64,000 nucleotides of DNA from an uncultured Bariatricus sp. GTDB lineage: Bacteria > Bacillota > Clostridia > Lachnospirales > Lachnospiraceae. Below, one piece after another: positions 55,159 to 63,385 of the stretch. The translations under genes and the position numbers were made by a program. The stretch is taken from contig CAKRCD010000002.1 in assembly GCA_934307065.1 (NCBI GenBank), positions 156,962 through 220,961 on the forward strand. The letters are read 5' to 3'. The notes below the pieces were generated by a model that worked only from the letters and a program-made list of their open reading frames with translations, searched no databases and was not told the origin of the DNA. The number at the start of each line of letters is the position of its first letter. The stretch's first letter is position 1.

Positions 55159-56490
55159 ATGATATTTAAACGAAAAATATATACAAAAATGAAAGAGTGG
55201 AAACAAGAATCAGATGGGAAGACGGCGCTTTTAATTGAGGGGGCGAGACGTATTGGAAAATCTACAGTAGTTGAGGAATTTGCAAAAAATGAATACGAAA
55301 GTTATATTCTAATTGATTTTTCAAGAGTATCCAAGGAAATAAAGGCACTCTTTGAGGATGTATCTGATTTGAATTTCTTATTTCTGCAATTACAGTTGCA
55401 GTATAGAGTGGATTTGTATGAACGAAAATCAGTTATTATATTTGATGAGGTACAACTTTGTCCAGTGGCGCGTCAGGCTATTAAAGCTTTGGTTGCTGAT
55501 CATAGGTATGATTATATTGAAACAGGTTCGCTTATTTCTATAAAAAAGAATGTAAGAGATATTTTGATTCCAAGTGAGGAAAGAAAACTTAGTATGTATC
55601 CAATGGATTATGAGGAGTTTTTGTGGGCAGTCGGAGATGAAACTACATTTTCGTTACTTAAGAAATGTTTTGAAATGAATCAGGGACTTGGAGAGGCTCT
55701 TAATCGAAAGCAATTGAGACAATTTCGTTTATATATGCTGGTGGGTGGTATGCCGCAGGCAGTATTGAGCTATATTGAGACAAATAATTTCAGAAAAGTT
55801 GATGAAGTGAAAAGGGATATTTTAAATTTGTATGAAAGTGATTTTGCGAAAATTGATTCAACAGGGCGGTTGGCAATGCTTTTTGATGCGATTCCTGCGC
55901 AGTTGAATAAGAATGCATCCAGATTTCAGACCTGTAGTGTACTTGGTGGAGAAAAACCAGATAAAGTTTTAGAACTTATAGCAGAATTGAAGGATTCGAA
56001 AACAGTACTGGTATCATATAATACGAATGACCCAAGTGTAGGTATGGCGAATACAAGGGATTTATCCAGTTTTAAACTGTTTTTAAATGATACCGGTTTA
56101 TTTGTAACTCTTATGTTTAAGGATAAAGATTTTACGGAAAATGAAATATATGAGAAACTACTCAGTGATAAATTAGGGGTTAATTTAGGGTATTTGTATG
56201 AAAATATTGTGGCACAGTGTCTTGCGGCAAAAGGAGATGAATTATTTTATCACACAATCATGAATGAAAATTCGAAACACAATTATGAAATAGATTTTAT
56301 TTTGTCAAGGAAGAACAAAATTGTACCGTTGGAGGTAAAGTCTTCAGGTTATAAGACACATAAATCTTTGGATGTATTTACAGAAAAATTTTCGAGTAGA
56401 ATTTTGAAAAGGTATTTAGTGTTTACAAAAGATTTGTGCAAGGAACAGGATATATTTTGTATTCCTGTTTATATGGTTCCGTTTTTGTAA
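55159..56490 (+). CDS. AAA-family ATPase with C-terminal PD-(D/E)xK-like domain (AAA_14/DUF4143)
   Basis: 443 residues from ATG 55159; GGAAAGGAG directly upstream supports it. The open frame continues to TTG 54949 but without a ribosome site. Walker A is GARRIGKST (28-36) and Walker B is SVIIFDEVQLCP; sensor-like ETGSLIS follows. The C-terminal DUF4143 domain ends with D379...E392-V-K394 (EIDFILSR, PLEVKSSG), the nuclease-like acidic triad pattern. Such ATPases are common and poorly understood in gut bacteria; a role in defence or in handling nucleic acid is only a guess. The preceding 33-bp repeats are its oddest feature. Very AT-rich compared with neighbours. Confidence 0.88.
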   Translation: MIFKRKIYTKMKEWKQESDGKTALLIEGARRIGKSTVVEEFAKNEYESYILIDFSRVSKEIKALFEDVSDLNFLFLQLQLQYRVDLYERKSVIIFDEVQLCPVARQAIKALVADHRYDYIETGSLISIKKNVRDILIPSEERKLSMYPMDYEEFLWAVGDETTFSLLKKCFEMNQGLGEALNRKQLRQFRLYMLVGGMPQAVLSYIETNNFRKVDEVKRDILNLYESDFAKIDSTGRLAMLFDAIPAQLNKNASRFQTCSVLGGEKPDKVLELIAELKDSKTVLVSYNTNDPSVGMANTRDLSSFKLFLNDTGLFVTLMFKDKDFTENEIYEKLLSDKLGVNLGYLYENIVAQCLAAKGDELFYHTIMNENSKHNYEIDFILSRKNKIVPLEVKSSGYKTHKSLDVFTEKFSSRILKRYLVFTKDLCKEQDIFCIPVYMVPFL

Positions 56491-56495
56491 TAAGA

Positions 56496-56717
56496 ATGAC
56501 GGAAAATATAAGAAGGCACTTTGATATGCATATAGAAACATACAATGGAAAGTATGATGATGAGATTATTTCGCTTATTCTGGATACCCCTTCTGTTGCA
56601 AGGGTTTCACATAAATTTTATGAGAAAGCCAGGTTTCGTAAAACAGATAAGACTCAATTACCAATAGAGTATGTGTATCCCAACAGGGACAGTCTTTTAT
56701 ATATGCTAGATTTATAG
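56496..56717 (+). pseudogene. GNAT acetyltransferase remnant with internal deletion
   Basis: 73 residues, too short for a GNAT enzyme (about 150-170). The first part (MTENIRRHFDMHIETYNGKYDDEIISLILD) looks like the start, and the second (SHKFYEKARFRKT...LPIEYVYPNRDSLLYMLDL) like the end of one acetyltransferase. The acetyl-CoA-binding centre is missing. The frame stays open across the joint. No good ribosome site. Probably non-functional. Confidence 0.6.
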
Positions 56718-56771
56718 TATCCAGAAAATGTTTTGAGGAGTATGGGAATACGGAGAGCGAGGAAGGAAGAC

Positions 56772-57038
56772 ATGAAAATTGATATCACGCTAAAGATTAC
56801 CCCTAAAATGGTTACGGATGCGCAGGGAAATGAGAAAAAAGCTTTAGTAGGACATTTGGGCACGCATTTCGATGTGATGAACAAAGAATTTCCACTGGAG
56901 TATACGGAGAGAAATGGAATCGTATTTGATGTCAGAAGAGTGAGAGACAGAGATATTTTAAAGAACATCCACAACTTTCCAATGAATTATGCTGAGATGA
57001 CAAGTCTTCCATGCAGAGTTGTTGCAGATGTGTTGTAG
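56772..57038 (+). pseudogene. Cyclase/kynurenine-formamidase-family remnant with internal deletion
   Basis: 88 residues against about 190-220 for the family. The N-terminal half holds GHLGTHFDV, matching the HxGTHxD metal motif; after about residue 62 it jumps to a tail (EMTSLPCRVVADV) like the family C-terminus. The middle, with the remaining metal ligands, is absent though the frame is open. GGAAGGAA precedes the ATG. Second internally deleted gene in a row. Confidence 0.6.
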
Positions 57039-57054
57039 AAAGCCGACATACCGG

Positions 57055-57083
57055 TTGACTTTTTCAGAGGCAGAAGATAGTAT
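57055..57083 (+). promoter_or_regulatory. Promoter of the C_GCAxxG_C_C gene
   Basis: TTGACT (57055-57060), 17-base spacer, TAGTAT (57078-57083). An 8-base inverted repeat TGATGTAT/ATACATCA (57104-57111, 57127-57134) lies between it and the gene. Confidence 0.5.
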
Positions 57084-57162
57084 GAAGACAGCGACAGATA
57101 TAATGATGTATTACATAATATTTTTCATACATCAGATGAAAAACAAATGAGAGGTAATTGTG

Positions 57163-57546
57163 ATGAATCAACATGTAGAAAAAGCGATGGAACTTAGAAA
57201 TGCAGAGCCGATGGTCTGTAATTGTGCGCAGACAATTCTTCGGGCTTATGCGGAAGAATTAGGTTTGTCAGAAAAGCAGGCAGACGAAATCGGAGCTAAT
57301 TTTGGCGGTGGGATGAAATGTGGAAGCGTCTGCGGAGCAGTCACCAGTGCATTGATGGTCCTTGGTGCAAAAGGAATTGTTGAGCCATCAAAACTGAATG
57401 CATTTCGCAAAAAAATTGCAGAAAATCACGATGGCTATCTTAATTGTGTAGACCTTCTGCGTGCAAATGCAACAAAAGGCGGAGATAAAAAGACCCATTG
57501 CGACCACATGATACAAGAAGCAATTGAATTAATAGATGAAATGTAA
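57163..57546 (+). CDS. C_GCAxxG_C_C family probable redox protein
   Basis: 127 residues from ATG 57163, behind GAGAGGT. The family motif is visible: NCAQTILRAY, then GGGMKCGSVCGAVTSALMVLG, then DCxxLxR-like CVDLLRANA and a C-terminal HCDHMI. Conserved cysteines may bind metal or act in electron transfer; the exact role of the family is not settled. It begins a short operon with the small membrane protein downstream. Confidence 0.85.
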   Translation: MNQHVEKAMELRNAEPMVCNCAQTILRAYAEELGLSEKQADEIGANFGGGMKCGSVCGAVTSALMVLGAKGIVEPSKLNAFRKKIAENHDGYLNCVDLLRANATKGGDKKTHCDHMIQEAIELIDEM

Positions 57547-57585
57547 TTACAAGCTGACCCATGAGATGAAGGAACAGGTGATGAA

Positions 57586-57897
57586 ATGAGTAGAGAAAAT
57601 AAACTGACAGCAAGGATTTTTGCAGTTGCGATTATGGTTTTAGGAATTGTGTTTGGCGGTACATGGAATAATACAGGATTTTGCATTGGAGATAATATCT
57701 TTTCTGTAGTTGGACTTCCTCTTTGGTCAGGAGGAACGAGTGGAGTCCACTATCCGGGAATACTCGGCCTGCTTTTTGTTTTCGGCGGAGCCGGAATATT
57801 GAACACTACCTTATCCTCAAAAAGCCGTAAATGGGTATGGGGAATTGTGATTGTTCTTTTTGTGGTTATCAATGCTTTGTATGTTTATTTGAAATAA
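57586..57897 (+). CDS. Small membrane protein of unknown function
   Basis: 103 residues. Three hydrophobic segments: about 10-26 (IFAVAIMVLGIVFGG), 57-72 (PGILGLLFVFGGAGIL) and 84-101 (VWGIVIVLFVVINALYV). ATG preceded by GGAACAGGTGA. It follows the C_GCAxxG_C_C gene by 39 bases. No family recognised. Confidence 0.65.
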   Translation: MSRENKLTARIFAVAIMVLGIVFGGTWNNTGFCIGDNIFSVVGLPLWSGGTSGVHYPGILGLLFVFGGAGILNTTLSSKSRKWVWGIVIVLFVVINALYVYLK

Positions 57898-57943
57898 GGT
57901 TTATAAATACGTGAATTAAAAAATATATTTGAAGAAAAGAATA

Positions 57944-58291
57944 ATGTTGTTTGGAAACAGGAAGTTGTCAGAAATCGGATGGTATGGTTTTGAAATGAAT
58001 TTTTGTATGAGTAATCCGATTATCAATAATTGTTTAAGACATGTTTTACAACATTTGGATAAATATAAGCAAAGAGCAGTAGCTATATTACAATTTGGAA
58101 TTAGCTACAACCAGAAGAAAGCCAATGAGATTGCGGATTGTTATGTTTGTAATGAACTTGGTGGATTAAAAAGTTTCAAAAATAAAGATTATTACAATAT
58201 TATTATTTTGGCAGATAGCGGAGCAACCGATGATGAAGAAATAAAATTGTTGATTAATCAACTACTAAAGTTCGGAAAAGGAAATCCATAG
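57944..58291 (+). CDS. Hypothetical protein
   Basis: 115 residues if it starts at ATG 57944 (a TTG five codons upstream is also open). No family recognised. It has a cysteine/asparagine-containing N-terminal half and a more acidic C-terminal end (DSGATDDEEIKLL). Codon use is AT-rich like the other genes of this stretch. The ribosome site (GAAAAG) is weak, so the gene may be a decayed or foreign fragment. Confidence 0.4.
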   Translation: MLFGNRKLSEIGWYGFEMNFCMSNPIINNCLRHVLQHLDKYKQRAVAILQFGISYNQKKANEIADCYVCNELGGLKSFKNKDYYNIIILADSGATDDEEIKLLINQLLKFGKGNP

Positions 58292-58356
58292 CCACTGCTA
58301 TATATGAAAATAGATTAACAGTGTTGGAAGAAAACGACATTTACAGGAGAAGAATC

Positions 58357-59052
58357 ATGGATATTACATTGCATTATCAAGAGAAAGGAAAAGGTATGCC
58401 GCTTATTCTTCTGCATGGGAATGGAGAGGACGGGACTTATTTCGTACATCAAATTGCGTATTTCAGCAAGCAGTACCGGGTTATTGCAGTAGATACAAGG
58501 GGACATGGAAAGACACCAAGAGGCACGGCACCTTTTACGATTGAGCAGTTTACGGATGATTTATATGATTTTATGGAAATGATGGAAATTCCAGAGGCAG
58601 TGATTCTGGGTTTTTCAGATGGTGCTAATATTGCGATGGAATTTGTGATGAAATATCCGGAGAAGGTAAAAGCATTAATCCTGAATGGCGGAAACCTAAA
58701 TCCGAAAGGTGTAAAACGGGGAACGCAGATTCCAATCGAAATAGGTTATCAAATAGCAAAACGATTTGCGTCCAAATTACCGGATGCTAAGAAAAATATG
58801 GAATTGCTTGGACTGATGGTAAATGAACCGGATATGAAGCCGGAGGAGTTGGGGCAGATTACCATTCCCACTCTTGTCATATGTGGAACGAAGGATATGA
58901 TAAAAGAGTCTCATACGAAAGAAATAGCAGAAAGCATTCCGAATTCGAAACTGAAAATCATCAAAGGAAATCATTTTATTGCTAATAAATGCCCGGACGA
59001 ATTTAATCAGGCAGTGGATGAGTTTTTGAACAATATTGACTGGGTTTCATAA
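58357..59052 (+). CDS. Alpha/beta-fold hydrolase
   Basis: 231 residues from ATG 58357 behind AGGAGAAG; the earlier in-frame start at 58321 lacks a ribosome site. Oxyanion stretch LLHGNGEDG, nucleophile elbow GFSDGAN (serine), acid in CGTKDM and histidine in KGNHF form a full catalytic triad. Substrate unknown; the family includes esterases and haloperoxidase-like enzymes. Confidence 0.9.
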   Translation: MDITLHYQEKGKGMPLILLHGNGEDGTYFVHQIAYFSKQYRVIAVDTRGHGKTPRGTAPFTIEQFTDDLYDFMEMMEIPEAVILGFSDGANIAMEFVMKYPEKVKALILNGGNLNPKGVKRGTQIPIEIGYQIAKRFASKLPDAKKNMELLGLMVNEPDMKPEELGQITIPTLVICGTKDMIKESHTKEIAESIPNSKLKIIKGNHFIANKCPDEFNQAVDEFLNNIDWVS

Positions 59053-59080
59053 GAAAGTAGGATAGTGGGAGAAGGATGAA

Positions 59081-59644
59081 ATGATAAATGCAGAAGTTGA
59101 TTTGACGGATGTTGTGCTTGAAACAGAAAGATTAATCATCAGAGCGTGGAAAGAAACGGATTTAGAAGATTTTTATGAGTATGCAAAAGTAGATGGTGTG
59201 GGGCAGATGGCGGGTTGGAATCCACATCAGTCTGTTCAGGAATCAAAAACTATTTTGGAAATGTTTATAAAGGGTAAGAATGAATTTGCACTGGAATTGA
59301 GAGAAAATCATAAGGTAATAGGTTCATTGGGACTTGAGAAAATGAGTCTTTCACTAGGTGGAGAATATGACAACCTTGCCGGGAGAGAAATCGGTTATGT
59401 CCTAAGCAAAGCGTATTGGGGACGCGGTCTTATGCCGGAAGCTGTTAAAGCTGTGATTGCATACTACTTTCAAAATGAAAAATATGATTATTTAATCTGT
59501 AGCCATTCTGTTACAAATAACCAGTCAAAAAGAGTGATTGAAAAATGCGGCTTCCAGTTTGTAAAAGAAAGTTCCCGGGCTATGACGAATGGGGAAGAAC
59601 GTCTTTCATTATATTATGTATTGGATAATCCGACGAGAATATAG
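59081..59644 (+). CDS. GNAT N-acetyltransferase, RimJ/RimL type
   Basis: 187 residues. LETERLIIRAWKETD is the typical start; the acetyl-CoA loop region reads GREIGYVLSKAYWGRGLMPEAV, and NQSKRVIEKCGFQFVKE is the family C-terminal motif. It transfers acetyl to an amine, possibly a protein N-terminus or a small molecule. Start 28 bases after the hydrolase gene. Confidence 0.9.
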   Translation: MINAEVDLTDVVLETERLIIRAWKETDLEDFYEYAKVDGVGQMAGWNPHQSVQESKTILEMFIKGKNEFALELRENHKVIGSLGLEKMSLSLGGEYDNLAGREIGYVLSKAYWGRGLMPEAVKAVIAYYFQNEKYDYLICSHSVTNNQSKRVIEKCGFQFVKESSRAMTNGEERLSLYYVLDNPTRI

Positions 59645-59751
59645 AGATTTGCCCGGTTGGCAGAAGCTGAAAACAGAATGAATCATTAGACATCATACGT
59701 TTCATACATATTTATAAAGGGCATTGTTTGCAAATTTTATAAAAAAAGGGT

Positions 59752-59784
59752 AAGATAATAAGCAAGATAATAAGCAAGATGAGG
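59752..59784 (+). repeat. 12-bp tandem repeat in the fic leader
   Basis: AAGATAATAAGC occurs twice head to tail (59752-59763, 59764-59775) and is followed by a third start AAGAT(GAGG) that leads into the ribosome site. It is preceded by seven A residues. Confidence 0.8.
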
Positions 59785-59792
59785 TGATAAAA

Positions 59793-60788
59793 GTGAGCAG
59801 CTACGAGCCACCATATACAATTTCTAATAAAATGCTTGAACTTGTTTCGGACATATCAGAAAAAGTTGGACAAATTACTACGCATAGAGAATTAGAGTCG
59901 AAGCCGCATTTAAGGAAGAATAACAGGATTCGGTCTATTCATTCTTCATTAAAGATTGAAGCGAATTCACTTTCCTTGTCTAATGTAAGAGATGTTATTA
60001 ACGGACATATGGTGTTAGGTGACCGGATAGAAATTCAAGAGGTGAAAAATGCGTATTTGGCATATAGTAAAATACCGGAAATTAATCCGTCTTGTATGGC
60101 AGATTTGAAAAGATTGCATGGGATTATGACCAATGGAATTATAGACGAATCAGGAAAATTCAGAGGAGGAAATGAAGGGATGTTTGCAGGGGATAAATGC
60201 ATTTTTATTGCACCACCGCCTGATATGGTAAATAATTTAATGGAAGATTTATTATTATGGGTGAGGGAAAATGAAGGAAAAGTCCATCCGTTAATAATGG
60301 CAGCAGTCTTTCATTATGAATTTGTATTTATTCATCCATTTTCAGATGGAAATGGAAGAATGGCCAGATTGTGGCATACTGTTTTTCTTTATCGCTGGAG
60401 AAACGTATTTGAGTTCATTCCGCTAGAAAGTCAAATTGAGCATTTTCAGGATGAATATTATGATGCAATCGCAAAGTGCCATGTTAATGGAAACTCAGAT
60501 GTATTTATAGAATTTATGCTGAAAATGATAAATCAGGTTTTGGACGAAGTGATTATCCAAATTAAAAAGTCCAATATGGAAAACTCTGAATATGTAAATC
60601 ATCTTTTAGAGGTTATGGAATATGATGTTCCGTATACTTCCAATACAATTATGGAATTACTTGGATTAAAGTCTAAGGAGACACTCCGAAAAAACTATTT
60701 AAATCCTGCAATGGAAGCAGGATTAGTCAGAATGACATTGCCTGATAAACCTAATAGTAGGAATCAGAGATATATTAAAATAGGATAA
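59793..60788 (+). CDS. Fic-domain protein (probable AMP-transferase)
   Basis: 331 residues from GTG 59793, spaced from GAGGTG; GTG 59784 is an alternative. The Fic motif is complete: HPFSDGNGRMAR (181-192) with catalytic His181. An N-terminal S52-x-x-x-E56-A-N matches the class II inhibitory helix (S/T)xxxE(G/N), except that Ala follows the glutamate. The C-terminal part (MELLGLKSKETLRKNYLNPAMEAGLV) looks like a winged helix. It would transfer AMP from ATP to a protein target and is self-inhibited. No separate antitoxin gene adjoins it. Confidence 0.92.
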   Translation: MSSYEPPYTISNKMLELVSDISEKVGQITTHRELESKPHLRKNNRIRSIHSSLKIEANSLSLSNVRDVINGHMVLGDRIEIQEVKNAYLAYSKIPEINPSCMADLKRLHGIMTNGIIDESGKFRGGNEGMFAGDKCIFIAPPPDMVNNLMEDLLLWVRENEGKVHPLIMAAVFHYEFVFIHPFSDGNGRMARLWHTVFLYRWRNVFEFIPLESQIEHFQDEYYDAIAKCHVNGNSDVFIEFMLKMINQVLDEVIIQIKKSNMENSEYVNHLLEVMEYDVPYTSNTIMELLGLKSKETLRKNYLNPAMEAGLVRMTLPDKPNSRNQRYIKIG

Positions 60789-60848
60789 AAACAGTCTGAT
60801 AGTTTTTAAACCCATCTTTTCGAGGGAGATAACCGTCAGACTGTTTTT
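60787..60848. terminator. Bidirectional terminator between fic and the minus-strand MATE gene
   Basis: AAAAACAGTCTGA (60787-60799) pairs perfectly with TCAGACTGTTTTT (60836-60848). A-rich and T-rich flanks serve both strands; the 36-base centre has no strong pairing. Confidence 0.75.
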
Positions 60849-60871
60849 TATAAAAGCCGTATCCGATAAAA

Positions 60872-62221
60872 CTAAATATGCGCTTTTTTATGCTCTACAT
60901 GATTCAGATAAAGATAGAATCCAACATTTAAGATAATTCCTACAATTGTAGATACCGGAGCAGCCAGGCCGATTTTCGTAAGGTTGGTGTTTGGCAGAAC
61001 GCTCATGTAATATGCCAGAGGAAGTCTTACGAGCAGGGTTTGAATCAGTCCCTGAGCCATAACCCATACGGTTTTGTTATTTCCATTAAAATAACCAACC
61101 ATACTAAAGAGCACTGCGGTAACAATCGTTTCCAGTGCGAATCCTTTCAGATAGTCATATCCATTTTGAATTACCACTGCGTCTGTAGAGAAAAATCCGG
61201 ACAGAACGTCACCCTTCATCAGAATGAGAACAAATACCATACATCCGACAACCAGTCCAACTCCAATTCCGGTAAACATGGAGCGTTTTGCACGTTCTGG
61301 TTTTCCGGCACCGATATTCTGTGAAACGAAGGAAGCCATCGACTGCATCAGAGCACTTGGCACTAACATAGCAAAGTTTACAATTTTACATGCAACCCCA
61401 TATCCGGAAGAAGCCTCCAGACCAAGACGGTTGACGAAAGCACAAAGGGCAAGGAATGATACCTGAGTAAGAAATTCCTGAAGTGCCAGTGGCAATCCGA
61501 TTTCAAGAAATTTCTTACATTGCAGATTCAATCGGAAATCTGTTTTGGTAATGGTAAATGGCAAGTCTTTCTTTATCAGAAGAATAATAGCAAATATGAC
61601 ACTGAGAGCCTGAGCAGCAACCGTTGCAATTGCGGCACCTGCCGCATCCATATGAAGTCCGGCTACAAGTATCAGGTCTCCAAAAATATTTACAATACAT
61701 GCTACTAAAACAAAGAGAAGAGGTGACTGGCTGTCTCCTAAACCTCTGAATATGGCAGATAACAGATTGTATGCTACGATAAAGAAAATACCGCTTCCGC
61801 AAATACGTACATAACTGGCTGTTAAGTCCACTGCTTCCGTCGGAGCCTGCATGAGTACGGAAATCGGGCGTGCAAAGCATACCATAATAAGGAACAAGGC
61901 AACAGAAATGAGGGTAAACACAATTGCGGCACCACCAATTACACTTCCAATCTGCTCTGGTTTTTTCTCCCCTAAGTAACGTGCAATCAGAACCGTGATT
62001 CCCATGGCAAACTGAATGACTACGAAGGTAACAAGATTCAATACCTGACTTCCGGTTGAAACCGCAGAAAGACCAGAGGTAGAACCGAATCTTCCGACGA
62101 CAAGTAAATCCACTGCGCCATATGCGGCCTGAAGAATGAGTGCACCAAGAATAGGTATCATAAAGGCAATCAGCTTTTTCAGAATGCTGCCTTGCGTAAA
62201 GTCTGCTTTATTATCTGTCAT
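60872..62221 (-). CDS. MATE-family efflux transporter
   Basis: 449 residues from the ATG at 62221, supported by GAAAGGAGGGAG on the minus strand; the frame extends into marR without a better start. Twelve helices expected: ILKKLIAFMIPILGALILQAAYGAVDLLVVGRFG is the typical start, with RGLGDSQSPLLF in the middle. It overlaps the marR gene by 11 bases, so the regulator very likely controls the pump. Confidence 0.92.
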   Translation of the reverse strand: MTDNKADFTQGSILKKLIAFMIPILGALILQAAYGAVDLLVVGRFGSTSGLSAVSTGSQVLNLVTFVVIQFAMGITVLIARYLGEKKPEQIGSVIGGAAIVFTLISVALFLIMVCFARPISVLMQAPTEAVDLTASYVRICGSGIFFIVAYNLLSAIFRGLGDSQSPLLFVLVACIVNIFGDLILVAGLHMDAAGAAIATVAAQALSVIFAIILLIKKDLPFTITKTDFRLNLQCKKFLEIGLPLALQEFLTQVSFLALCAFVNRLGLEASSGYGVACKIVNFAMLVPSALMQSMASFVSQNIGAGKPERAKRSMFTGIGVGLVVGCMVFVLILMKGDVLSGFFSTDAVVIQNGYDYLKGFALETIVTAVLFSMVGYFNGNNKTVWVMAQGLIQTLLVRLPLAYYMSVLPNTNLTKIGLAAPVSTIVGIILNVGFYLYLNHVEHKKAHI

Positions 62222-62663
62222 GGTGCTCCCTCCTTTCACACATAATCTGGTAGAATTTTTCAATCGTCCGAATCATACAATCGGCATCTTCTTCGGAAAT
62301 ATCTTCTAAATAGGAAGAAAGTTCACTAAAATAGTGTTCGTCGTATTTCTGAGAAATTTTTCGGCCTTCTTCGGTAATAGAAATATAGGTGACACGTCCG
62401 TCATCCGGTGAAGCAATTTTCTGAAGCAGTCCCCTCTGTTCCATTTCTTTTACCGTTCTGGTAACACCCGGACGAGGAAGGTTCAAAGTATCACTGATAT
62501 CCGATACTTTTACCTGAATTCCTTGTTTTGATAATGATTGGATAACATCCATGTATTGAATGTATGATGGCATAATTCCTTCCGGCAGAGGCGGAAGCAT
62601 TTCACGTATCCGCTTCGCCTGATAACATGCATCAAACATTCGCTTGATTTTTTCATTTGTCAT
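62211..62663 (-). CDS. MarR-family transcriptional regulator
   Basis: 150 residues from the ATG at 62663, behind GAAGGAGA on the minus strand. The winged helix-turn-helix reads VKVSDISDTLNLPRPGVTRTVKEMEQRGLLQKIASPDDGRVTYISITEEG with the DxR wing. It probably represses its own operon, which includes the MATE pump, until a ligand binds. A perfect 8-3-8 palindrome lies next to the promoter. Confidence 0.92.
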   Translation of the reverse strand: MTNEKIKRMFDACYQAKRIREMLPPLPEGIMPSYIQYMDVIQSLSKQGIQVKVSDISDTLNLPRPGVTRTVKEMEQRGLLQKIASPDDGRVTYISITEEGRKISQKYDEHYFSELSSYLEDISEEDADCMIRTIEKFYQIMCERREHHDR

Positions 62664-62695
62664 AATAGTATAATCTCCTTCAATAGTTATTGAAA

Positions 62696-62714
62696 TAATT
62701 ATCATAGATAATTA
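62696..62714 (-). promoter_or_regulatory. Probable MarR operator
   Basis: TAATTATC-ATA-GATAATTA is a perfect 8-3-8 palindrome just downstream of the -10 box, at the predicted transcription start. A further GATAATTAT overlaps the -10 region (62720-62728). Confidence 0.65.
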
Positions 62715-62723
62715 CCGGAGATA

Positions 62724-62752
62724 ATTATATGGAGAAATAGTTGATTTGTCAA
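62724..62752 (-). promoter_or_regulatory. Consensus promoter of the marR-MATE operon
   Basis: On the minus strand TTGACA (62747-62752), 17-base spacer, TATAAT (62724-62729). Both boxes are perfect. Confidence 0.85.
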
Positions 62753-62783
62753 CAATCAAAATTGCGAAATGAAATATAGAACT

Positions 62784-62823
62784 AAGCACCAACGGAAAGA
62801 AAACTTTCTGAAGGTGCTTTTTT
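62784..62823. terminator. Hairpin between the ribbon-helix-helix gene and the marR promoter
   Basis: AAGCACC (62784-62790) pairs with GGTGCTT (62813-62819), with an inner GAAAG/CTTTC pairing, and six T residues follow on the + strand. By orientation it would end + transcripts, though no + gene is adjacent; it may also stop transcripts of the minus-strand gene upstream. Confidence 0.5.
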
Positions 62824-62858
62824 GTGTTAAATAATATAGCTTTTTGGGGTAAATGCTT

Positions 62859-63023
62859 TTATAGCTTAGAATCGTATTTATGTGTCTGCGAAGTAATATG
62901 TTCTTTGAGAACAAGGTTTATGTACTGACTGAAAGAACGGTCATCGTTTTCTGCTAAATCTTTCACTTTAGCAATAATATCTGCATCCAGTGTAATGCTT
63001 ACTTTTGTCTTTAGTGGTTTCAT
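62859..63023 (-). CDS. Ribbon-helix-helix DNA-binding protein (Arc/CopG type)
   Basis: 54 residues from the ATG at 63023, behind a strong GAGGAGG on the minus strand. VSITLDADIIAKVKDLAENDDRSFSQYINLVLKEHI is a classic ribbon-helix-helix: one DNA-contacting strand followed by two helices. Such proteins are often antitoxins or small repressors. No toxin gene is fused or directly downstream; the divergent gene at 63131 is the only close partner. Confidence 0.8.
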   Translation of the reverse strand: MKPLKTKVSITLDADIIAKVKDLAENDDRSFSQYINLVLKEHITSQTHKYDSKL

Positions 63024-63062
63024 GTATATCCTCCTCTTTAGGTAAAATATAACATTTTGTAA

Positions 63063-63101
63063 GATAAAGTATTTAAAAGTAAGATAAAATAGGATAAAGT
63101 A
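63063..63101. promoter_or_regulatory. Phased GATAAA direct repeats between divergent genes
   Basis: GATAAA starts at 63063, 63083 and 63093, that is at 20 and 10 base steps, on the same DNA face. Two of the copies read GATAAAGTA. Candidate operator for the ribbon-helix-helix protein. Confidence 0.4.
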
Positions 63102-63130
63102 GTATGATAGGTATATATGGAGGAGAACAG

Positions 63131-63385
63131 ATGGAAGATACAAAGCGTACACATAAATTAACAGAAGAAGAATGGGAACGATTTTGGAAATTTGCCGCGG
63201 GTGATGAATTGGATTTTTATGAGAGAATTTTGATGAATCAACCGGAAGAACAACAGCAAAATTTTTTGGAACAACATCCGGATTTTTTTGCAGAATATAA
63301 ATTGAATCCATGGAAAGATGAAAATAGGATGATGCTGCTTCAGGATAAAATATTCAGGGGATTGATGAGGCGGATTGGAAAGTAG
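63131..63385 (+). CDS. Hypothetical small acidic protein
   Basis: 84 residues from ATG 63131, supported by GGAGGAGA just upstream. Rich in Glu, Gln, Phe and Trp; likely helical and cytoplasmic, no signal or membrane segment. No family recognised. Divergent from the ribbon-helix-helix gene, with repeats between them, so joint regulation is plausible. The 205 bases after it (63386-63590) hold no gene that I can support. Confidence 0.6.
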   Translation: MEDTKRTHKLTEEEWERFWKFAAGDELDFYERILMNQPEEQQQNFLEQHPDFFAEYKLNPWKDENRMMLLQDKIFRGLMRRIGK

